Shown one piece after another: positions 58,417 through 64,000 of a stretch of DNA of 64,000 bases. The notes beneath the pieces were generated by a model. That model searched no databases. It saw only the letters and a list, made by a program, of their open reading frames with translations, and had not been told where the DNA came from. The position numbers and the translations under genes are program-made. The stretch comes from DASXUL01 sp036504855 (GTDB lineage Bacteria > Armatimonadota > DTGP01 > JAKQQT01). Position 1 is the first letter of the stretch. The number at the start of each line of letters is the position of its first letter. The DNA lies in contig DASXUL010000123.1 of the NCBI GenBank assembly GCA_036504855.1, positions 1 through 64,000 on the forward strand, in the 5' to 3' direction.

Positions 58417-59001
58417 ATGACTGCAAGTACCCTTCTCCTTCCCAATGTCGAGCTCCGGCCGTCAACGCGCGCGCGCGATGCCGCCTTGATCATCTCCGCC
58501 AGCCTATTCCTGGCCCTGGCGGCTCAAGCCAGGTTTGGCCTACCGTTCTCGCCGGTCCCCATCACTGGGCAGACCCTCGCCGTCGCGCTGATCGGGATCC
58601 TGCTCGGGTCGCGCCGCGGCGCGGCCGCTGTGGCCCTCTATCTGGCGCAAGGCGCCCTGGGCGCTCCGGTATTCGCGGGGCTCACTGGCGGCCCGTTGGC
58701 CTTCATCGGCCCCACCGGCGGCTATCTCGTGGCGATGCCTTTCGCCGCCTGGCTGGCGGGATCGCTTGCCGAGATCGGGTGGGACCGGACGCCCCTGGGG
58801 GCATTCGCGACGGCGATGCTGGCATCCATATGCGTGCTCATCCCCGGCGCCGCATGGCTCAGCCTCCTCTTGCACGGAGCCGCCAGGGCGGCCACGGTGG
58901 GGCTTCTGCCATTCGTGCCCGGCGAGTTGGGCAAGGCTGTCCTCATCTGCGCGGCATTACCAACCGTGTGGCGGGTGAAGCGGTTGATGGGTGGAAGGTG
59001 A
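58417..59001 (+). CDS. bioY: BioY biotin transporter S component
   Basis: A 194-residue integral membrane protein with about six helices. The BioY signature is clear: ARFGLPFSPVPITGQTLAV, GAAAVALYLAQGALG, FAGLTGGP and GPTGGYLVAMPFAAWLAG. BioY binds biotin and works alone or with the EcfA/EcfT energy module, which is not in the window. The organism therefore imports biotin, relevant to the AccB-like protein at 36522. No ribosome site: see the leaderless -10 box. Confidence 0.93.
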   Translation: MTASTLLLPNVELRPSTRARDAALIISASLFLALAAQARFGLPFSPVPITGQTLAVALIGILLGSRRGAAAVALYLAQGALGAPVFAGLTGGPLAFIGPTGGYLVAMPFAAWLAGSLAEIGWDRTPLGAFATAMLASICVLIPGAAWLSLLLHGAARAATVGLLPFVPGELGKAVLICAALPTVWRVKRLMGGR

Positions 59002-59116
59002 CAGGCTTTGCCCCCATTCGTTGCATATGATAGACTGATACGGATGCGCCCCGACGCGCCAACTGGCTGTTCCCCCAATGGAACTGTGGGCCACTTGCCC
59101 GCGTAGGGGATGGAGT

Positions 59117-61021
59117 ATGAGCTTGCTCGAAAGAATCAACGGTCCGGAGGACTTGAAGGCCCTCACGCGCGAACAAACGACCCAACTTGCCGCGGAGATC
59201 CGCGACCGCCTGATCAAGACCGTCAGCGTCAACGGCGGGCACCTTGCCCCCAACTTGGGCACTACTGAACTCACCCTCGCGCTACATCGCGTTTTCGACA
59301 GCCCGCGCGACAAGTTCGTCTGGGATGTTGGCCATCAGGCCTACGTGCACAAACTCGTCACCGGGCGGGAGAAGGTGTTCAACACCATCCGTCAGCCTGG
59401 CGGCATTAGCGGGTATTGTCGCCGCGATGAATCGAAGCATGACTTCTTCGGCGCCGGTCACGGCAGCACCTCCATCAGCGCTGCCCTTGGCCTCGCCGCC
59501 GCGCGCGATCTGAACGGCGGAACCGAGAACGTAGTTGCCATCATCGGCGACGGGTCGATGACCGGCGGCATGGCGTTTGAGGCTCTGAACCACGCGGGCC
59601 ACCTGAATACGAAGTTGCTGGTGGTGCTGAACGACAACGAGATGTCTATCTCGCCGAACGTCGGCGCCCTGCATGCCACGTTCACGCGCATCCGCACGAA
59701 CCAGACCTACATCAAGGCGAAGTCGCGTGTGGAGAGCATTGCGCGCCGGCTTCCGATGGGCGAGCAGGTCGTCGAGTTCGCGGATAAGGCGCGTGACGCC
59801 GTGACCACGGTGGGAACCCCCGGAGCCTTCTTCGAAAGCCTCGGGTTCACGTACCTCGGTCCCATCGACGGCCACAACCTGGCCCTGTTGGAAGACACTC
59901 TGAATCAGGCGCGCAAGCTGAATGGCCCGGTGCTCCTGCACATCCTGACGGTGAAGGGCAAGGGCTACAATCCCGCTGAAGAGAACTCGGTGAAGTTCCA
60001 CGGGGTTGTGCCGTTCGAGATTGAGACGGGGCTGGCCAAGAAGAAATCCTCCACGTCAACCTACTCCGAAGTGTTCGTGCAGGCCATGCGCGAACTCGCC
60101 CGCAAGGATGACAAGCTGGTGGCCATCACGGCGGCGATGCTGGAGGGCACGGGCCTGGTGAAGTTCCAGCAGGAGTTCCCGGATCGCACCTTCGACGTCG
60201 GCATGGCGGAACAACACGCCGCCACGTTCGGCGCTGGCCTGGCGTGCGAGGGCATCCATCCCGTTGTGGCGATCTACAGCACATTCCTGCAGCGCGCTTA
60301 CGATTCGATTATCCATGACGCGTGCATTCAGAACCTGCCCGTTACGTACGCCCTCGATCGAGCCGGAATCGCCGGCGAAGACGGCGCCACGCATCAAGGG
60401 GCTTTCGACTTGGCGTTCCTCCGCTGTGTGCCGAACCTCGTGGTGATGGCTCCGTCCGATGAAGAGGAACTGCGCCGCATGTTGCGCACGGCGGTAGAGT
60501 ACCCCGGTCCGGCTGCGCTGCGCTTCCCGCGATCCACCGCCCAGGGTTCCCCCATTTCCGCTGAGATGGAACCTCTGCCCATCGGGCAGGCGGAGATCGT
60601 TCGAGACGGCGCGGATATCGCCCTCGTGGCCATCGGGTCAATGGTCTACCCCGCCCTGCAAGCCGCCAAGCAGTTGGCCGCCGAGGGCATCGAGGCGACG
60701 GTGGTGAATGCGCGTTTCGTGAAGCCGCTGGACGTTGAGTTGTTGTCCAACCTGGCTCGCGACATCCCGCATATCGTCACCATCGAGGAGGGTTGCCTCT
60801 GCGGCGGGTTCGGCGGGGCCGTTCTGGAGATGCTGGAGAGCCGCGATATCTACTCGGCGCGCGTGCATCGCATGGGCCTTCCCGATCGTTTCATCGAGCA
60901 CTCGCCCCGCACTGCGCTACTGGAGCGTTACGGCCTCAGCGCGGAAGGCATCGTCTCGCGCGTCCGCCAGGTGTTGGAACGCCCTTCCCGCGCGTTGACG
61001 GCGCCCGAGCCCGTACGCTGA
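59117..61021 (+). CDS. dxs: 1-deoxy-D-xylulose-5-phosphate synthase
   Basis: A 634-residue thiamine-dependent enzyme that condenses pyruvate and glyceraldehyde-3-phosphate, the first step of the MEP isoprenoid pathway. Seen: KFVWDVGHQAYVHKL, FFGAGHGSTSISAALG, the thiamine motif GDGSMTGGMAFEALN...LNDNEMSIS, and in the second half MAEQHAATFGAGLA and RAGIAGEDGATHQG. GGGGATGGAG precedes the ATG at 59117. Its stop overlaps the next gene by one base (TGATG). Confidence 0.96.
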   Translation: MSLLERINGPEDLKALTREQTTQLAAEIRDRLIKTVSVNGGHLAPNLGTTELTLALHRVFDSPRDKFVWDVGHQAYVHKLVTGREKVFNTIRQPGGISGYCRRDESKHDFFGAGHGSTSISAALGLAAARDLNGGTENVVAIIGDGSMTGGMAFEALNHAGHLNTKLLVVLNDNEMSISPNVGALHATFTRIRTNQTYIKAKSRVESIARRLPMGEQVVEFADKARDAVTTVGTPGAFFESLGFTYLGPIDGHNLALLEDTLNQARKLNGPVLLHILTVKGKGYNPAEENSVKFHGVVPFEIETGLAKKKSSTSTYSEVFVQAMRELARKDDKLVAITAAMLEGTGLVKFQQEFPDRTFDVGMAEQHAATFGAGLACEGIHPVVAIYSTFLQRAYDSIIHDACIQNLPVTYALDRAGIAGEDGATHQGAFDLAFLRCVPNLVVMAPSDEEELRRMLRTAVEYPGPAALRFPRSTAQGSPISAEMEPLPIGQAEIVRDGADIALVAIGSMVYPALQAAKQLAAEGIEATVVNARFVKPLDVELLSNLARDIPHIVTIEEGCLCGGFGGAVLEMLESRDIYSARVHRMGLPDRFIEHSPRTALLERYGLSAEGIVSRVRQVLERPSRALTAPEPVR

Positions 61022-61383
61022 TGCCGATCTACGAATACCGATGCAGCGCGTGCCGCCGTCGCTTCAGCGTGCTGGTTGGCGTTGTCGCCAATACGAAGCC
61101 TATCGAGTGTCCGCGCTGTGGTTCCACCGATGCCGGTCGCCTCATGTCTCGCTTCGCCCGGGTGCGGTCCGAGGACGAGGTGCTGGATAACCTGGCAGAC
61201 TCCGCCGATGTTGGCGGCGTGGACGAGAACGATCCCGCTTCCGTCGCCCGCTTCATGAAACAGATGGGCGGCGAAATGGGTGAGGACTTTGGCGACGACT
61301 TCGAACAGGCCCTGGAAGAGGAATACCAGGCGGAGAGCGACCAGGATTCACCGTCGGGCAACCAGGATGCCCTTTCGGACTGA
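61021..61383 (+). CDS. FmdB/zinc-ribbon family regulatory protein
   Basis: A 120-residue protein. The N-terminal zinc ribbon (MPIYEYRCSACRRRF, then CPRCGS) is the FmdB-type CxxC...CxxC fold at 8-40. The C-terminal half is strongly acidic with Met/Asp repeats (GGEMGEDFGDDFEQALEEE). Members are associated with redox or nucleic acid regulation but lack a defined function. It is coupled to dxs by a one-base stop/start overlap. Confidence 0.8.
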   Translation: MPIYEYRCSACRRRFSVLVGVVANTKPIECPRCGSTDAGRLMSRFARVRSEDEVLDNLADSADVGGVDENDPASVARFMKQMGGEMGEDFGDDFEQALEEEYQAESDQDSPSGNQDALSD

Positions 61384-61404
61384 GCGCTGGATGCGGATCC
61401 CTGA

Positions 61405-62217
61405 ATGTTGACCATGCCCTATCCAACTTTTCGGTTGGCCGCCATTGACCTTGACGGCACGCTGCTTGGTCCCGACGGTCGGGTCGGCGCCCGAAACCGC
61501 GCCGCGATAGGGACCCTGCGTGAGGCCGGCATCACGGTTGTCATCGCGTCGGGCCGCATGCACGCCGCATCGGAGCCGACGTGGCGTGACCTGGGGCTGG
61601 ACACGCCGGTGGTATCCTACAACGGCGCCATGGTCTACAACCCAGCTACGGGCGAGATGATCTCCCACACGCCTCTGGATGCCGACATCGCCTCGGAGGT
61701 GGTTGAATGGGCGGCGGACGAGGGCCGCCACCTCAATTACTACCTCAACGACCATTTGTACGTGGCCGAGGCCGACCGGTGGTCCGATCTCTACCACTCC
61801 CGAACCGGCTCACCCATCGAACCGGTGGGCGCCCTGAATCAGTTCGATGGCGAGCAGCCGACGAAGATCATCCTGGTGGATGAGCCGCATGAAACGCTGG
61901 CATGCCGGGACCTGTGGGTGGACCGGCTGGGCGACAGGGCATACATCGTTCGCACGGCCGTGGAGTACCTGGAATTCCTCCATCCGGACGTCAACAAGTG
62001 GGCCGGCGTTCAGGCTGTGGCCCGTCGCTATGGCATCCCGGATTCCCAGGTGGCCACATTTGGCGACAGCCCCAACGACCTCCCTATGATCGTAGGCGCC
62101 GCGTTGGGCGTCGTGATGCCGTACTCCCCGCAGGACATCCTGGAAGCCGCCGACGTCATCGGCATCGGCTCGCCGGAAGACGCCTTCGGCCGAACGGTGG
62201 AAATGCTTCTGGCGTGA
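61405..62217 (+). CDS. Cof-type HAD-superfamily phosphatase
   Basis: A 270-residue HAD hydrolase. Motif I is IDLDGTLLG (nucleophile and acid Asp), motif II the Ser/Thr in VVIASGRMHAA, and motif IV GDSPNDLPMI. A large C2B-type cap lies between them, typical of Cof/YidA sugar-phosphate phosphatases. A second ATG three codons later is an alternative start. It follows the FmdB gene by 21 bases, so is likely in the dxs operon. Substrate unknown. Confidence 0.88.
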   Translation: MLTMPYPTFRLAAIDLDGTLLGPDGRVGARNRAAIGTLREAGITVVIASGRMHAASEPTWRDLGLDTPVVSYNGAMVYNPATGEMISHTPLDADIASEVVEWAADEGRHLNYYLNDHLYVAEADRWSDLYHSRTGSPIEPVGALNQFDGEQPTKIILVDEPHETLACRDLWVDRLGDRAYIVRTAVEYLEFLHPDVNKWAGVQAVARRYGIPDSQVATFGDSPNDLPMIVGAALGVVMPYSPQDILEAADVIGIGSPEDAFGRTVEMLLA

Positions 62218-62246
62218 GTCGTGAGTCAGCAGGCATCAGTGCTCAG

Positions 62247-62362
62247 TTGTCAGTCATCAGTCATCAGTCATCAGTCATCGACCGTCAATCACCAGCCGTC
62301 GGCTACGGTCGTTCACGGAATTGCTTGCTGACGACTGATGACTGATGACTGACGACTGACAA
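62247..62362. repeat. Inverted-repeat element after the HAD phosphatase gene
   Basis: The left arm 62247-62279 contains four tandem CAGTCAT heptamers (62251-62278), and the right arm 62330-62362 is its reverse complement over 33 bases with two G:T-type mismatches. The RNA would form one long stem. It lies 30 bases past the stop and also next to the small gene at 62376. Confidence 0.85.
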
Positions 62363-62375
62363 TTAAGGGCCGCTC

Positions 62376-62564
62376 TCACTCGTTCTTCTCGTATCCCTCC
62401 AGGTCGGTCTCCACTACCTCATAGCCGACCAGCGGCTCATCGGCGTCCGCGAGGCCGCCCATCGCTATGAACTTCTCGGCATCCGCCACGGAGTCGAACT
62501 CAAAGTCTTCGCCGGCATCCGTGTAGAACGTGTGCGTACCAGGTTGTCGGATCTTAAACGGCAT
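62376..62564 (-). CDS. Small acidic hypothetical protein (62 aa)
   Basis: A soluble acidic protein (MPFKIRQPGTHTFYTDAGED and on to EGYEKNE). AGAGGAG precedes the ATG by 7 bases. No family recognised; it could be an antitoxin-like or regulatory peptide. It converges with the repeat and the HAD gene. Confidence 0.5.
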   Translation of the reverse strand: MPFKIRQPGTHTFYTDAGEDFEFDSVADAEKFIAMGGLADADEPLVGYEVVETDLEGYEKNE

Positions 62565-62633
62565 CTTGGTGCTCCTCTGCCCGAGGTCTCGTTTCGCAAG
62601 CCGGCTGCCCCGCCGCCTACTGGCGCTCGGGCA

Positions 62634-62639
62634 TATACT
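62634..62639 (+). promoter_or_regulatory. -10 box TATACT placed for leaderless GH20-like mRNA
   Basis: TATACT ends six bases before the ATG at 62646, with no ribosome site between. This is the third such arrangement in the window. Confidence 0.5.
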
Positions 62640-62645
62640 GAAGCG

Positions 62646-64000
62646 ATGAAACCTCTGGCTCTCGCTCTTGGCGCGTTCGCGCTTGTATCACTCCCTGCCT
62701 CCGCGCAACGTATCTCGCTCTCCTCCGGCCGCCTGCGGCTCACGGTTTCCGATGGGGCAGGCATGTGTCTCTTGGTGGACAACGTGCCGGTCATCCGCGA
62801 GTCCCACCTTTCGCTGGTGAAGCCTGGATGGACGCACTGGTATCTCAACCAGGACGACCTTGCCCCCAAGGTTAGCGATGTTACGCCCACGTCGGCCACG
62901 GCTAGCTATGAGGCTAAAGAGGCGAGCGCAACGTTTTCGTACCACCTGCTGCCGAACGACGTTATGCAGGTTGCGCTGCACATTCAGCCGAAGGTGGCGG
63001 AACCAACCGAAATCGAGTACGCCGCCGGTTTCCTGAATGCCAACCTGCTGCAAGGTCAGCATTTCGAAGCCGACACCGTGGAAGGCCGCATCGTTGGCGC
63101 AGCCCCCGTGAACCCGATGACCGCCGACGAGTGGAAGGCGGCCCTCTGCCCGCTGCTGAAGTCAATCGCATTCGATACCGCGCTGGGCAGGATGCGCATC
63201 CGCGTGGAAGCCAGCCGGCCCGAGACCGGCGCCTTCCGCCTGTTCGACAGCCGCCTTCTGCAGCGTGATTGGGCGCAGCGCAACCACATGTTCTGGTTCG
63301 GGCTTGGGGCCGTGGCGGCGCCCGCCGGCGACACGATCACCGTTACCTACGCCTTTGATCGGCCGGCGCCCGTCAAGCCCGATGCGGTCCGCCCAAGCGG
63401 TCAGCCCGTTTCCCTGCCCGCGGCGGAGCGTCCATGGACGCCTGATACGCCGATCATCCCCCACCCCAAGGAACTTCGGGAGGTCGGCAAAGCGGTGAGG
63501 CTGGCGCCCGGTTCGCTGATCGTGATTCCAGACCGGCCCGCGCCGGAGGAACTCCAGGCCGCCCGGGAAGTGCAGGCGGAGCTCAAAGACGTATGGGGCC
63601 TGGGCATCCGGATTGCCCGATACCGCGAGGCTCTCCGTCGCCGATCCGCGTCCGGAGCCACGATCTACCTGGCGCGACGCGAGGCGGCGCCCACGGGCAA
63701 TCCATTCCTCGCCGCGCCTCCTGGCGGCCCGCCCGCCCAACGCGAGGGCTACAGCCTGATGGCAGGCGGCAAACGGGTCTGCGTGCTCGCCGCAAGTCCG
63801 CGGGGGGTGTACAACGGCGCGCAGACGGTGAAGCAGCTCATCCGCGTGGATCCGAATGGCGGGATCTACATGAAACCGGCGACGATTCGAGACTGGCCGA
63901 CGCTGGCGATGCGCGGCGTCCACTGGTACGGCGGTCCGCAGTCCTGGCCCTTTCACCGCGGCATGATCGCCCGCATCGCGGCGCCGCTGAAAATGAACGC
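62646..64000 (+). CDS. Secreted GH20-like beta-N-acetylhexosaminidase (cut by window end)
   Basis: The frame from 62646 stays open to the end of the window (451 residues shown). It begins with a signal peptide (MKPLALALGAFALVSLPASA). Residues about 25-250 form an unassigned beta-rich domain. From about 275 the sequence has the GH20b pattern (IIPHPKELREVGKAVRLAPG, RGVYNGAQTVKQLI), followed by IRDWPTLAMRGVHWYG, the start of a GH20 catalytic barrel. The catalytic Asp-Glu pair lies beyond the window, so activity cannot be judged. GH84/GH20-type family choice could change with the full sequence. Confidence 0.72.
   Translation, partial: MKPLALALGAFALVSLPASAQRISLSSGRLRLTVSDGAGMCLLVDNVPVIRESHLSLVKPGWTHWYLNQDDLAPKVSDVTPTSATASYEAKEASATFSYHLLPNDVMQVALHIQPKVAEPTEIEYAAGFLNANLLQGQHFEADTVEGRIVGAAPVNPMTADEWKAALCPLLKSIAFDTALGRMRIRVEASRPETGAFRLFDSRLLQRDWAQRNHMFWFGLGAVAAPAGDTITVTYAFDRPAPVKPDAVRPSGQPVSLPAAERPWTPDTPIIPHPKELREVGKAVRLAPGSLIVIPDRPAPEELQAAREVQAELKDVWGLGIRIARYREALRRRSASGATIYLARREAAPTGNPFLAAPPGGPPAQREGYSLMAGGKRVCVLAASPRGVYNGAQTVKQLIRVDPNGGIYMKPATIRDWPTLAMRGVHWYGGPQSWPFHRGMIARIAAPLKMN

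Overview
The window is 64 kb of GC-rich bacterial chromosome, densely coding on both strands, with no rRNA, tRNA, CRISPR array, phage or intact insertion sequence that I could find. The mix of housekeeping genes, many secreted glycoside hydrolases of unrelated families, FHA/zinc-ribbon membrane proteins, a type IV prepilin-like protein, and frequent TTG and GTG starts suggests an environmental polysaccharide-degrading bacterium. My best guess is Armatimonadota or a similar deep-branching phylum. This is an inference from gene style; Planctomycetota or Chloroflexota relatives cannot be excluded.

Layout. 0-5.3 kb: nnr, two FHA membrane proteins, a methyltransferase and ndk, tightly packed on the plus strand. 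5.3-9 kb: small poorly known genes, a nucleotidyltransferase-like protein, a secreted thioredoxin of the DipZ C-terminal type and a VOC protein. 9-20.7 kb: GH106, a membrane protein, rlmN-dinG, a GH50-like agarase relative, rpsU and GH32. 20.8-30 kb: metG, a FlgM-like anti-sigma factor behind a sigma-28-like promoter, an altered PfkB kinase, GH172 (DUF2961), mtaB-folP and an esterase. 30-34.2 kb: two related PpiC foldases and an Hsp20 with a long tail. 34.7-38.8 kb: efp, a Cys-rich membrane protein, a biotin-carrier-like protein without the biotinyl lysine, a prepilin-like protein and an amidohydrolase. 39-43.5 kb: a secreted copper-amine-oxidase-N-type protein, a radical SAM/SPASM enzyme, an FG-GAP protein and GH5, closely spaced. 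43.5-45.9 kb: repeats, short membrane proteins and a TolB-like propeller between two near-identical terminators. 45.9-64 kb: gyrB, hisC, GH18, an HD-GYP/GAF/GGDEF sensor, gpmI, D-aminoacylase-nudix, a 2-hydroxyacid dehydrogenase, bioY, dxs-fmdB-HAD, and a GH20-like gene cut by the window end.

How it works together. The glycoside hydrolases (GH106, GH50-like, GH32, GH172, GH5, GH18, GH20-like) are scattered singly rather than in one transporter-linked locus. Nearly all carry signal peptides, pointing to extracellular or periplasmic attack on plant, algal and microbial glycans. Protein export and folding are served by the PpiC proteins, thioredoxin and Hsp20. Signalling is represented by the FHA proteins and the HD-GYP sensor. 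The FlgM-like protein implies that the organism has a flagellar regulon.

The items most worth a second look are the FlgM gene with its sigma-28-like promoter, the lysine-less AccB-like protein next to efp, the radical SAM cluster, three families of dispersed inverted repeats (one abutting stop codons four times), and -10 boxes placed for leaderless mRNAs at three genes.
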